From assembly GCA_046292445.1 (NCBI GenBank), contig JBKBQT010000002.1, positions 124,001 to 188,000 on the forward strand: a stretch of DNA of 64,000 bases, written 5' to 3'. A model generated the notes under the pieces. It was not told the DNA's origin. It searched no databases and worked only from the letters and a program-made list of their open reading frames with translations. The translations under genes and the position numbers were made by a program. This document shows positions 1-8,725 of this stretch, in pieces. Source of the stretch: CALIZF01 sp046292445. GTDB lineage: Bacteria > Pseudomonadota > Alphaproteobacteria > Rhodobacterales > Rhodobacteraceae. Each line of letters begins with the position of its first letter. Position 1 is the first letter of the stretch.

Positions 1-1
1 C

Positions 2-607
2 TTCATCGCCGCTTGCCGCGACCGCGGGCTGAGCCGCGAGGGCGTCTATCTCGGCTATGTCTGCGATGCGGCGCGCTGGCTCGGCGAGGCTTGGGACGAT
101 GACCGGCTGTCGTTCCTCGAGGTCACGATCGCCTGCGGCCATCTCCATGCGCTTTTGCGCATGCTCGGCGGCGAAAGGGCGGCCCATCCGCTGCCGCTCG
201 ACACGCGCCGCCGGGCGCTGTTCGCCACCGTGCCGGGCGAGGCGCACGGGATCGGCGTCGCCGTCGCGGCGACGCTCTTCCGGGATGTCGGATGGGATAT
301 CGACCTCCAGCTCGGCCGCGATCATGACAGCCTGTTGCACCGGGTGGCGACGACCCGCCCGCCGGTCGTCGGCCTGTCGCTGAGCACGCCGGACCGGCTG
401 GATGCGCTTGCCGGGCTTGTCGCCGGTATCCGCCGCATCGCGCCGGATGTCGTCATCGGCGTTGCGCCGGGGCAGGGCCTGCCGCGCAAGCGGCTCGCGC
501 GGCGCGTCGATATCGACCTTGTGTTCGACGACGCCCGGCTGGCCTGCATCGCGCTCGACCGGCTGATCCGGCTGCGGGCCGAAGCGGGCAGGCCCGTCCA
601 GACCTAA
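2..607 (+). CDS. Cobalamin-binding regulator, PpaA/AerR-like (5' partial)
   Basis: The reading frame is open from the window edge, so the start is missing. The visible 201 residues hold a helical segment (EVTIACGHLHALLRML) followed by a Rossmann-like B12-binding domain. That domain carries the signature GEAHGIG, which fits the DxHxxG loop that holds the lower face of cobalamin (E replaces D). This architecture, with no catalytic domain after it, is that of PpaA/AerR antirepressors, which in purple bacteria sense B12 and light and relieve PpsR/CrtJ repression. No ppsR or bch gene is visible here, so the photosynthesis link is inference. It could also be another B12-binding sensor. The gene stands alone; a small hairpin follows the stop. 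Confidence 0.7.
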   Translation, partial: FIAACRDRGLSREGVYLGYVCDAARWLGEAWDDDRLSFLEVTIACGHLHALLRMLGGERAAHPLPLDTRRRALFATVPGEAHGIGVAVAATLFRDVGWDIDLQLGRDHDSLLHRVATTRPPVVGLSLSTPDRLDALAGLVAGIRRIAPDVVIGVAPGQGLPRKRLARRVDIDLVFDDARLACIALDRLIRLRAEAGRPVQT

Positions 608-615
608 GGCAGGCA

Positions 616-629
616 GCCCCGCGAGGGGC
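616..629 (+). terminator. Small GC hairpin after the B12-binding gene
   Basis: GCCCC-gcga-GGGGC forms a 5-bp stem with a 4-nt loop nine bases after the stop codon. No U-run follows, so its role as a terminator is tentative. Confidence 0.3.
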
Positions 630-758
630 GCGGGCGCGGCGCGGGTATCACGCTTCATAGGGGGCGCGCGCCGCGATCCCGGCGATGCCGCCCGCGGCGA
701 TTGACAACACCGGGCAACGCGATGACGCTTGCGATCAACGCCGCTTTGCGAGGTTGCC

Positions 759-1787
759 GTGGCCGAGCCCCAGATCCCGTTGATCGACATAGCGGCCCTC
801 TTCGCCGGCCCGTCGCCCGAACGCGATGCGGTTGACCGGCAGGTGATGGCGGCCGCCACGGCGAGCGGGTTCATGACCGTCACCGGCCTGCCGGGAAACA
901 CCTTGTCGCCGGATGTCCGGCGCAGGTTGCTGTCGGTCTTTGCCTTGCCCGAGCCGGCCAAGCGGCGCCTATACCGGCAGAACTTCGATCCTGGCCGCAC
1001 GAATGTCTATCGCGGCTGGTTTCCGCTGACGCCTGGCACCCCGACGTGGAAGGAAGGGATCGACATCGGGCCGGACATCGCCCATGGCGCCGACCGCCTT
1101 GCCCCGGGCGACCCGCTGACCGAGCCCACGCCGCTGCCCGATGACGCCGAACTGCCGGGCTGGGCCGCAACGGCCGCCCGTTATTATCGCGACATGGAGG
1201 CTGCCGGTCAGGCGCTCATGCGGTCCATCGCGCGCGGCCTCGCGCTGGACGAGCGCACGTTCGATGCGGCCTTTGCGCGGGGCATCTCGACGCTTCGCCT
1301 GCTGCGCTATCCGCTGCGCACGCCGGAAAGCTACGTCGGATCGGTCGAGCCGATCGACGTCGATCACGGGGGCGAGCGTTACTACACCCTCGCTCGCAGC
1401 CATGTCGATTCCGGCTTCATCACGCTTCTGGCGCAGGATGGCGTCGCCGGGCTTCAGGCGCAGGCGCGTGACGGCACCTGGCTGGACGTGCCGCCGGTCG
1501 AGGGGACGATGGCGGTCAACTTCGGCAAGCTGCTTTCGCGATGGACGGGCGGGCGGATACAGGCAACGCTGCACCGCGTCATCGGCCGAAACCGCGAACG
1601 TTATTCGGTGCCGTTCTTTTACGAACCGGCGGTCGATGCCGTGATCGCACCCCTTCCGATCGCCGACGCCGTGCCCTTCGACCCGGTGTCCTACGGCGAT
1701 CACCTGTGGGAAGCGACGACCAAATTCGTCGAACAGGCCGGCATCGCCCATCTTCGAAAGCCCCGCGGGGTCGCGCCGGCGCGCTAA
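759..1787 (+). CDS. 2-oxoglutarate/Fe(II)-dependent oxygenase, isopenicillin-N-synthase family
   Basis: This is a soluble non-heme iron oxygenase of 342 residues, the usual size for the IPNS/ACCO family. The N-terminal DIOX_N part begins IPLIDIAALF. The C-terminal jelly roll carries the iron ligands HxD in SHVDSG and the distal His in ATLHRVIG, followed by RYSVPFFYEP, which supplies the R-x-S pair that binds the 2-oxoglutarate carboxylate. The GTG start is chosen because GAGG lies 5 bases upstream and the product begins VAEPQIPLIDI; a TTG 30 bases earlier is in frame. The substrate cannot be named. Bacterial relatives are often called 2OG-Fe(II) oxygenases of unknown role. It is not part of an obvious operon. 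Confidence 0.85.
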   Translation: MAEPQIPLIDIAALFAGPSPERDAVDRQVMAAATASGFMTVTGLPGNTLSPDVRRRLLSVFALPEPAKRRLYRQNFDPGRTNVYRGWFPLTPGTPTWKEGIDIGPDIAHGADRLAPGDPLTEPTPLPDDAELPGWAATAARYYRDMEAAGQALMRSIARGLALDERTFDAAFARGISTLRLLRYPLRTPESYVGSVEPIDVDHGGERYYTLARSHVDSGFITLLAQDGVAGLQAQARDGTWLDVPPVEGTMAVNFGKLLSRWTGGRIQATLHRVIGRNRERYSVPFFYEPAVDAVIAPLPIADAVPFDPVSYGDHLWEATTKFVEQAGIAHLRKPRGVAPAR

Positions 1788-2296
1788 TGGGCAGGGGCGC
1801 GGCGCTGGTGCGTCCTGCGGCTTGGGGGCAACGGTGAGAGGTTGGCTCGGGGTTACGCGACGAATCGTTCGCGAATGCGCGGATTGTGGCGACCTTCCGG
1901 GTGCGACGAGCCTCGGTTCTGAGCAGGCGCCACCGGCCTTCGGCGCGTCCTCACGAAAACGTTAACACCAACCTGCGGCCGCCTTGCACCGCGTTCGGTG
2001 CCGCGCGCGCGGCGCATTTTGCGCCACCGGTCTGGCCCGAGCGACAGCCCGGCCGGGCCGAGCGCCAGCCGACGCACCGGGCAAGGCACGCCGACGTCGG
2101 GCGCCCCGGTCTTTCGGTGCAGAGCGTCCAAGGCGCCGGAAACACGCGCGGAATGCCGGCTCGGGCAGATCCGTCTGCAGCGCGCGCGGCCCCGGGCGGG
2201 TCGCGCGCGGCGCACGCGCCGGGCCGTCGGCCGGGCATCGCGCACGGCCCGGCGGCCCGGAACCGGCGAGGCGACCCGTCGTTTCCCCGCGACCTG
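1788..2296. other. GC-rich non-coding stretch
   Basis: About 500 bases hold no convincing gene; the long frames on both strands encode arginine- and alanine-rich low-complexity protein typical of GC-rich shadow frames. It contains a 10-bp perfect inverted repeat, GCCGGGCCGT at 2218-2227 and ACGGCCCGGC at 2244-2253, with a 16-nt loop. The pst promoter region follows. A small RNA cannot be excluded. Confidence 0.4.
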
Positions 2297-2314
2297 CTGT
2301 CACAGAACCTTCAA
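2297..2314 (+). promoter_or_regulatory. Candidate Pho box upstream of pstS
   Basis: CTGTCAC-agaa-CCTTCAA has the 7-4-7 layout of a PhoB box (two CTGTCAY repeats 11 bp apart). The first repeat is a full match and the second matches 4 of 7. A third weak repeat, CTGAAGT, follows 11 bases on. It lies 86 bases before the pstS start. Confidence 0.5.
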
Positions 2315-2399
2315 GAACCTGAAGTCTCGACGTTACCGCGGACACGCATGCGGGGTCTGCCCGCTCTCTGCGGCAATGCACATTTCGTCAGGAGAACCC

Positions 2400-3368
2400 A
2401 TGAAACGCTCAACAGCGATCCTTGCAACCGCCGCCAGCCTGCTTGCCTCGACCGCCATGGCACAGATCACGATCGACCCGACGTTGCCCGTCTACGAGGC
2501 GAAGTCGGGCGTTTCGGGCAGCCTGACCTCGATCGGGTCGGACACGCTGAACAACCAGATGACGCTCTGGGCCGAAGGCTTCCGCTCGTTCTATCCGAAC
2601 GTGTCGATCGAGATCCAGGGCGCCGGGTCGGGCACCGCCCCGCCGGCCCTCGTTCAGGGCACCGCGCAATTCGGGCCGATGTCGCGCGCGATGCGCGGCA
2701 CCGAGATCGAGGAATTCGAGGCCCGCTTCGGCTATCCGCCGACCCCGATGCGCGGCGCCATCGACGCGCTCGCGGTCTATGTCCACAAGGACAACCCGAT
2801 CGAATGCATGACGATGCAGCAGGTCGATGCCGTGTTCTCGTCCACCCGCAACGGCGGCGCGGATGCCCCGATCAACACCTGGGGCCAGCTCGGCATGACC
2901 GGCGACTGGGCCAACCGCCCGATCGCGCTCTACGGCCGCAATTCGGCCTCGGGCACCTACGGCTACTTCAAGCAGGTCGCCCTCTTCGACGGCGACTTCC
3001 GCCCCGAAGTGCGCGAGCAGCCCGGTTCGTCGACCGTGGTGCAGGGCGTCGGGTCGGACCTTTACGCCATCGGCTATTCGGGCGTCGGCTACATGACCGC
3101 CGACGTGCGCGCCGTGCCGCTGTCGACCGGTGATGGTTGCTTCGAGGCGACGGCCGAGAATGCTGCGGCCGGCGACTATCCGCTCGCCCGTTTCCTCTAC
3201 GTCTACATGAACAAGAACCCCAACGAGCCGATGGAGCCGCTGCGGGCCGAGTTCGTGCGCTACGTCTACAGCCAGCAGGGCCAGCAGGACGTGCTGCGGG
3301 CCGGGTTCTTCCCGATCGTGAAGGCCGTGGCCGACGCCGACCTCGCGGTGTTCGGTCTCGCCGAGTGA
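2400..3368 (+). CDS. pstS: Phosphate ABC transporter, periplasmic phosphate-binding protein
   Basis: PstS captures phosphate in the periplasm and delivers it to PstCAB. The 322-residue product starts MKRSTAILATAASLLASTAMAQ, a Sec signal peptide with cleavage expected after AMA. The mature part has the PBP type-2 fold of phosphate binders: IGSDTLNNQ near the N terminus, GAGSGTA (phosphate-binding loop) and GRNSASGTYGYF (second loop). The start is fixed by AGGAGA six bases upstream; the frame is open far upstream but that part is non-coding. It is the first gene of pstSCAB-phoU-phoB and is followed by a strong hairpin, which fits its need for higher expression than the permeases. Confidence 0.95.
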   Translation: MKRSTAILATAASLLASTAMAQITIDPTLPVYEAKSGVSGSLTSIGSDTLNNQMTLWAEGFRSFYPNVSIEIQGAGSGTAPPALVQGTAQFGPMSRAMRGTEIEEFEARFGYPPTPMRGAIDALAVYVHKDNPIECMTMQQVDAVFSSTRNGGADAPINTWGQLGMTGDWANRPIALYGRNSASGTYGYFKQVALFDGDFRPEVREQPGSSTVVQGVGSDLYAIGYSGVGYMTADVRAVPLSTGDGCFEATAENAAAGDYPLARFLYVYMNKNPNEPMEPLRAEFVRYVYSQQGQQDVLRAGFFPIVKAVADADLAVFGLAE

Positions 3369-3380
3369 TCCAGACCTGAC

Positions 3381-3408
3381 CTGCAAGGCGGCTTCGGCCG
3401 CCTTGCAG
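3381..3408 (+). terminator. pstS-pstC intercistronic hairpin (attenuator)
   Basis: CTGCAAGGCGGC and GCCGCCTTGCAG pair perfectly (12 bp) around a UUCG tetraloop, one of the most stable loops known. It starts 13 bases after the pstS stop and ends before pstC. No U-run follows. It probably protects the pstS 3' end or lets only part of the transcription continue into pstC. Confidence 0.8.
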
Positions 3409-3449
3409 ACATCCATCCCAGAACCATGGCCGACATCCGGGGGACCAAG

Positions 3450-6065
3450 ATGACGGATAGCAGCACCGGCGCGCCGATGGATGCGCGTGTCGCCAAGCGC
3501 GCGAAATCAACCCGATGGGGCGTCATCTACGGCGAACGCATCGCCCGATCCGTCATCACCGTGGGCGGCCTTCTCGTCATTGTGGCCGTTCTGGGGATCA
3601 TGGTGTTCCTGTTCCGCGTCGTGGCGCCGATGCTCGCGCCCGGATCGGTGCTCGGCAACCTGTCCTACCGCGTCGAGGCTGCGGCCGATCCGGCCTGGCT
3701 GAACGCCGACGAATTCCAGTCGCTCGCCACCGTCGTAGGGCGGGATGGCGATGTGACGACATTCCACATCGCCACAGGCCAGATCGTTCGGACCGACCGG
3801 TTCGATTTCGAAGGCCGCGAGGTGACGGGCGTCGGCGGCACGCTCGACCGGGCCTCGGTCGCCTTCGGCTTCGACGACGGGTCGGTCCGGTTCGGCCGGG
3901 TCGCCTTCGATATCCGCAGCGTGCCGCGTTCGGGCATTCCGTCCGACCTGCGGCGGCTGAACGACCGTGACCTTGTATCGGGCGGGCAGGTGTTCAGCCA
4001 GGTGCAGACCGGCGATTATCGGACCGTCATCCCGGTCACCGAACTGGGCGAGGCGGCGAAGGTTTCGGACCATCCCATCGTTGCGCTCGACTACCGCACC
4101 GGCGGCACGCCGGAGCGGCCCACGAGCGCCTTCGTCACCGTGGACGCCACGGGCATCGCGCGCGTGAGCAACTCGGCCATCCGGCGCAACCTGATGACGG
4201 GGGCCGAGACGGTGACGACCACCACGACCGAGCTTCCGGCGATGAACTTCGAGCCCGGCGTGTCGGTGACCGGGGCGCTGCTGGCCAGCATGGGCGACAG
4301 GGTGTTCGTGTCCACCAGCGACGGGTTCATCTACCGGTTCGATCTGCGCAATCCGCGCGCGCCGGTGCTGGCCGAGCGGTTCCGCGCCTTCGACGATGGC
4401 GTGGGCATTTCGTCGATGACCTTCCTCAACGGCGAGCTGGCGCTGGTGGTGGGCGGCGAGAACGGGGCGGTGGATGTGTTCTTCCGCCTCCAGCCGCCCG
4501 GCGCGCGCGGGTCGGACACGTTCGAGATGGTCCGCGCCCGCAGCCACGCGCCGCAGGGCAGCGCGGTCATCGCGATGTCCGAGGCGATCCGCGACAAGAC
4601 GCTGGTCACCGTCGGGCGCGACGGGTCGGTCTGGGTGCGCTATTCGACCTCGGAACAGACGTTGTTCAAGTTCACGCGGCAGAGCCCGGCGCAGAACGAC
4701 GCTATCCCGATGGTGTTCCCGCGCAGCGACGGCGTGCTGATGATCGACACCGCCGGCAATGTGGACGCCTGGCAATACCGCAACCCGCATCCCGAGATCT
4801 CGCTTCGGGTGATCTTCGGCAAGCTGTGGTATGAAGGTTATCCCGAACCGGGCTTCACATGGCAATCGACCTCGGGCACCGACCTGTTCGAGCCCAAGTT
4901 CTCGCTGGTGCCGCTGATCGCCGGCACGCTCAAGGCGGCGTTCTATGCGATGCTCTTTGCCACGCCGATCTCGATCATGGCGGCGATCTACACCTCGGAA
5001 TTCGTCCATCGGGGGGTGCGCGCGACGGTCAAGCCGGTGATGGAGCTGATGGAAAGCCTGCCGACCGTGGTGCTGGGTTTTCTCGCCGCGCTCGTCCTCG
5101 CGCCGCTGGTCGAGGAATGGATCGCCGCGGTGCTTCTGGGCTTCATCGCCGTGCCGCTCGGGCTGATGCTGGGGGCCTTTGTCTGGCAGATGCTGCCGCC
5201 GCATCTGGCGCTGCGCTATGACGGCATCCCCAAGTTTGTCCTGATGGGGGTGATGATCGTTGTGTCCTGCCTCGTCGCCTACAGCCTCGGCCCGCTGTTC
5301 GAGGCGGCGCTGTTCAACGGCGATTTCAAGGGCTGGACCAACGGCGAGGGCACGGGGACGCCCTTCATGTTCCTGCTGCAACTGCCGCTGGCCTATCTCA
5401 TCGTGTCCTGGGGCTTTCACAAGCTCTATGGCCACATGCTGCGCGACCGGATGCGCAGCCTTGACAAGGTGGCGGCCGGGCGGCTCGACGCGCTGCGCTG
5501 GGTGGCGTTCCTCTTCGCTGCGATGATGCTCAGCTACGTGGTGGCGGCGACGCTCACCATGATCGGCTACGACCCGCGCGGCAACGTCGTGGACAGCTAT
5601 CAGCAGCGCAACGCACTGGTGGTCGGGTTCGTCATGGCCTTTGCGGTGATCCCGTCGATCTACACGCTGGCCGAGGATGCGCTCAACGCCGTGCCGTCGC
5701 ACCTGCGGGCCGGATCGCTGGCGACGGGCGCGACACCCTGGCAGACGGCCAAGTGGATCGTGCTGCCGACGGCCGCATCCGGTGTGTTCTCGGCCGTGAT
5801 GATGGGCATGGGCCGCGCCGTGGGCGAGACGATGATCGTCGTCATGGCCGCGGGCAACACCCCGATCATGGAGTGGAACATCTTCTCGGGGCTGCGCACG
5901 CTGTCGGCCAACATCGCCATCGAGCTGCCCGAGGCGGTCAAGGACGGCACGAACTATCGGGTGTTGTTCCTTGCCGCGCTGACCCTGTTCCTGATGACCT
6001 TCGTGATCAACACGATCGCCGAGCTCATCCGCCAGCGCTACCGCAAGCGCGCGTTCAACCTGTGA
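3450..6065 (+). CDS. pstC: Phosphate ABC transporter permease PstC, long form
   Basis: PstC is one of the two membrane subunits that form the phosphate channel. At 871 residues it is far longer than the roughly 320-residue enteric form. A first membrane segment (about residues 26-52, VITVGGLLVIVAVLGIMVFL) is followed by an extracytoplasmic domain of about 400 residues with repeated strand-rich motifs, possibly a beta-propeller. The permease core then begins near LVPLIAGTLKAAFYAMLFA and includes the EAA-type loop ATGATPWQTAKWIVLPTA. Long PstC proteins occur in other alphaproteobacteria. ATG 3450 is preferred over ATG 3426 because GGGGG lies just ahead of it. pstA follows 15 bases later. Confidence 0.92.
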   Translation: MTDSSTGAPMDARVAKRAKSTRWGVIYGERIARSVITVGGLLVIVAVLGIMVFLFRVVAPMLAPGSVLGNLSYRVEAAADPAWLNADEFQSLATVVGRDGDVTTFHIATGQIVRTDRFDFEGREVTGVGGTLDRASVAFGFDDGSVRFGRVAFDIRSVPRSGIPSDLRRLNDRDLVSGGQVFSQVQTGDYRTVIPVTELGEAAKVSDHPIVALDYRTGGTPERPTSAFVTVDATGIARVSNSAIRRNLMTGAETVTTTTTELPAMNFEPGVSVTGALLASMGDRVFVSTSDGFIYRFDLRNPRAPVLAERFRAFDDGVGISSMTFLNGELALVVGGENGAVDVFFRLQPPGARGSDTFEMVRARSHAPQGSAVIAMSEAIRDKTLVTVGRDGSVWVRYSTSEQTLFKFTRQSPAQNDAIPMVFPRSDGVLMIDTAGNVDAWQYRNPHPEISLRVIFGKLWYEGYPEPGFTWQSTSGTDLFEPKFSLVPLIAGTLKAAFYAMLFATPISIMAAIYTSEFVHRGVRATVKPVMELMESLPTVVLGFLAALVLAPLVEEWIAAVLLGFIAVPLGLMLGAFVWQMLPPHLALRYDGIPKFVLMGVMIVVSCLVAYSLGPLFEAALFNGDFKGWTNGEGTGTPFMFLLQLPLAYLIVSWGFHKLYGHMLRDRMRSLDKVAAGRLDALRWVAFLFAAMMLSYVVAATLTMIGYDPRGNVVDSYQQRNALVVGFVMAFAVIPSIYTLAEDALNAVPSHLRAGSLATGATPWQTAKWIVLPTAASGVFSAVMMGMGRAVGETMIVVMAAGNTPIMEWNIFSGLRTLSANIAIELPEAVKDGTNYRVLFLAALTLFLMTFVINTIAELIRQRYRKRAFNL

Positions 6066-6080
6066 CCGGAGGCCGAAACA

Positions 6081-7826
6081 ATGGCGAGCATTGAAGACCG
6101 GGCCACTGCCGGCAAGATCGGCGCGACCGAAAAGAAGGCCGGCGGGCGCCGCGTCCGCAGCTTTACCGCCGATTTGTCGGCCATCGGCGAGCCGTCGCTC
6201 TGGGCGTTTGGCGGGGCGCTGGCGATCGGGATCATCCTGATCGCGGGGTTCCTGGCGATCATCGCCTGGAACGGGTTCACGACTTTCTGGCCCAAGCCGA
6301 TCGAGCGGGTGACGCTGGTGACCGGCACCGTTCTTGCGGGCGAGCCAACGCGCTTCAACACCTACCGCGTCGGGCAGGACGTGCTCGCCGCACTATCCGA
6401 GGAACAGCGAAACGCGATCCTCGACAATGGCGGCACGGCGGACCGCACGCTCTACAAGACCGCGAACTTCGACATCTACGGCAACGATTTCACCTGGGTT
6501 GCCGATTTCGAGGTTGCCGCGCGCGAGCGGCCCAGCGGGTTCTACCTCTTCGAGCGCCAGCAATGGGGCACCTTCGTCGGCATTCCGGCGGCGATGGTCA
6601 TCGACGGCCAGGAACGGGCCTATGACCCCGCCGTGATGGCCCGCGAACAGCGCGAGGCGCGCAAGCGGTTCGCCGCCATCCGCGCCCTCGAGAAAGGCGA
6701 GATCGGCACGATCAACTATCGCCAGGAACAGGCCCGGCTGGAAATGCGGCGCGCGCTTCTCCGCCACGGCCCGGACGATCCGCGCACCCTCGCCGCCCAG
6801 GCGGCCGGCAATGCCCGCATCGCCGAGCTTCAGACCCAGTTCCAGGAGGTGCAGGGGCGCATCGCCGAAATCCGCAGCCGCGACGCGCAGTTCCGCGTGA
6901 TCCTGCAGGAGGTGAACGGAGCGACCAAGGATACCAACCTGTCGCAGATCGTGCGCTACTACGCGGCCAACGACATCGGCTGGTTCACCAAGATGGGCAT
7001 CTACCTCGCCCGCTGGGTCGAGTTCCTGACGACCGAGCCGCGCGAGGCCAATACCCAGGGCGGCGTTCTGCCCGCGATCTTCGGCACTGTGGCGATGACG
7101 ATGCTGATGGTGGTCTTCGTCGCGCCGTTCGGCGTCATCACGGCGCTTTACCTGCGCGAATATGCCAAGCAGGGGCGGCTGGTGTCGATCGTGCGGATCT
7201 CTGTCAACAACCTCGCCGGGGTGCCGTCGATCGTCTACGGCGTCTTCGGCCTCGGGTTCTTTGCCTATACGATGGGCACGACGATCGACGAGCTGTTCTA
7301 TCCCGAGCGGCTGCCTTCGCCCACCTTCGGGGCGGGGGGCCTGCTCTGGGCCTCTCTGACGCTGGCGCTGCTGACGGTGCCGGTGGTGATCGTGGCGTCT
7401 GAAGAGGCGCTGGCATCCGTGCCGCGGTCGATGCGCGAGGGTTCGCTGGCCTGCGGGGCGTCGAAATGGCAGACGATCCGCTATGTCGTCCTGCCCAAGG
7501 CGCTGCCGGGGATCATGACGGGGATGATCCTCGCCATGGCCCGCGGGGCGGGCGAGGTGGCGCCCCTGATGCTGGTCGGGGTGGTCAAACTCGCCCCCGC
7601 CCTGCCGATCGACGGTTTCGCGCCCTTCATCCACCTCGAGCGCAGCTTCATGCATCTGGGTTTCCACATCTTCGACGTGGGGTTCCAGTCGCGCAACTCC
7701 GAGGCCGGCAAGCCGATGGTGTTCGTCACCACGCTGCTGCTGCTGGGCCTGATCATCGTGATGAACGCCGGCGCGATCTACGTGCGCAACCGGCTCAAGC
7801 GCAAATATGCCGGCGGGCAGTTCTGA
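6081..7826 (+). CDS. pstA: Phosphate ABC transporter permease PstA, long form
   Basis: PstA pairs with PstC in the inner membrane. The 581-residue product is about twice the enteric length. After a first membrane segment (LWAFGGALAIGIILIAGFLAII) comes a periplasmic insert of about 270 residues rich in charged helices, including a likely coiled coil around EKGEIGTINYRQEQARLEMR. The core permease starts near GGVLPAIFGTVAMTMLMVVF, with the ATPase-contact loop ACGASKWQTIRYVVLPKA. GGAGG stands 8 bases before the ATG. Matching inserts in PstC and PstA suggest the two extra domains contact each other or PstS; this is inference. Confidence 0.93.
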   Translation: MASIEDRATAGKIGATEKKAGGRRVRSFTADLSAIGEPSLWAFGGALAIGIILIAGFLAIIAWNGFTTFWPKPIERVTLVTGTVLAGEPTRFNTYRVGQDVLAALSEEQRNAILDNGGTADRTLYKTANFDIYGNDFTWVADFEVAARERPSGFYLFERQQWGTFVGIPAAMVIDGQERAYDPAVMAREQREARKRFAAIRALEKGEIGTINYRQEQARLEMRRALLRHGPDDPRTLAAQAAGNARIAELQTQFQEVQGRIAEIRSRDAQFRVILQEVNGATKDTNLSQIVRYYAANDIGWFTKMGIYLARWVEFLTTEPREANTQGGVLPAIFGTVAMTMLMVVFVAPFGVITALYLREYAKQGRLVSIVRISVNNLAGVPSIVYGVFGLGFFAYTMGTTIDELFYPERLPSPTFGAGGLLWASLTLALLTVPVVIVASEEALASVPRSMREGSLACGASKWQTIRYVVLPKALPGIMTGMILAMARGAGEVAPLMLVGVVKLAPALPIDGFAPFIHLERSFMHLGFHIFDVGFQSRNSEAGKPMVFVTTLLLLGLIIVMNAGAIYVRNRLKRKYAGGQF

Positions 7827-7842
7827 ACAGGGGAATGCCGAG

Positions 7843-8661
7843 ATGAACGTACAAGCACCCGAACGGGCGATCGAACCCACATCCTATCACGTCAAGACCT
7901 CGCCCAGCGGCGCGGCGCTGAACATCGAGGATTTCAAGCTCTGGTATGGCAAGACCCAGGCGCTGTTCGGGATCGACATGGAGATCCAGAAGGGCCAGGT
8001 CACCGCGCTCATCGGCCCCTCGGGCTGCGGCAAGTCCACGCTGCTGCGCTGCCTGAACCGGATGAACGACCTGATCGACGAGCTGCGCATCGAGGGCCGG
8101 ATCATGGTCGGCGATTTCGACATGTATGGCCCTGGCGTCGATGTGATCGCGCTGCGCAAGCGGATGGGGATGGTGTTCCAGAAGCCGAACCCCTTCGCCA
8201 TGTCGATCTATGACAACGTGGTCTATCCGCTGCGGGTGGATGGCGTGACCAAGAAATCGGTGCTCGACGAGGTTTGCGAGCGGGCGCTGCGTTCGGCCGC
8301 GCTCTGGGACGAGGCGAAGGATCGGCTCCATGAAAGCGCGCTCGGCATGTCGGGCGGCCAGCAGCAGCGCCTGTGCATCGCGCGCGGCATCGCGTCGGAC
8401 CCCGAGGTTCTGCTGATGGACGAGCCGTGCTCGGCGCTCGATCCGATCGCGACGGCGAAGATCGAGGAGCTCATCAGCCAGCTCAAGGGCAGCTACACCA
8501 TCGTGATCGTCACGCATAACATGCAGCAGGCCGCACGGGTGTCGGACAATACCGGCTTCATGTATCTCGGGCGGCTCATCGAATACGGCGCGACCGACAC
8601 GATGTTCACCAACCCCAAGAAGGCGCAGACGAACGATTACGTGACCGGCCGGTTCGGCTGA
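7843..8661 (+). CDS. pstB: Phosphate ABC transporter ATP-binding protein
   Basis: PstB hydrolyses ATP on the cytoplasmic face to drive phosphate uptake. The 272-residue product has Walker A GPSGCGKST, the Q-loop in VFQKPNPF (typical of PstB), the ABC signature MSGGQQQRLCIARG, Walker B VLLMDEPCSALDP and the H-loop IVTHNMQQ. Its length is near the family norm. ATG 7843 is chosen for its GGGG ribosome site about 12 bases ahead; an in-frame ATG at 7807 would overlap pstA by 20 bases. The gene is followed by phoU in the same operon. Confidence 0.96.
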   Translation: MNVQAPERAIEPTSYHVKTSPSGAALNIEDFKLWYGKTQALFGIDMEIQKGQVTALIGPSGCGKSTLLRCLNRMNDLIDELRIEGRIMVGDFDMYGPGVDVIALRKRMGMVFQKPNPFAMSIYDNVVYPLRVDGVTKKSVLDEVCERALRSAALWDEAKDRLHESALGMSGGQQQRLCIARGIASDPEVLLMDEPCSALDPIATAKIEELISQLKGSYTIVIVTHNMQQAARVSDNTGFMYLGRLIEYGATDTMFTNPKKAQTNDYVTGRFG

Positions 8662-8725
8662 TCCCGAACGCCGGTTGCACCAGAACAGCGGCGGCGTCGC
8701 GCCGCCCGCGTCGAGGAGACAGAGC

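Noticed and set aside
3507..5702. A 731-codon open frame on the minus strand across pstC
   Set aside because: It is a shadow of pstC: the composition is rich in Arg, His, Asp and Gly with no recognisable domain, as expected for the opposite strand of a GC-rich gene.
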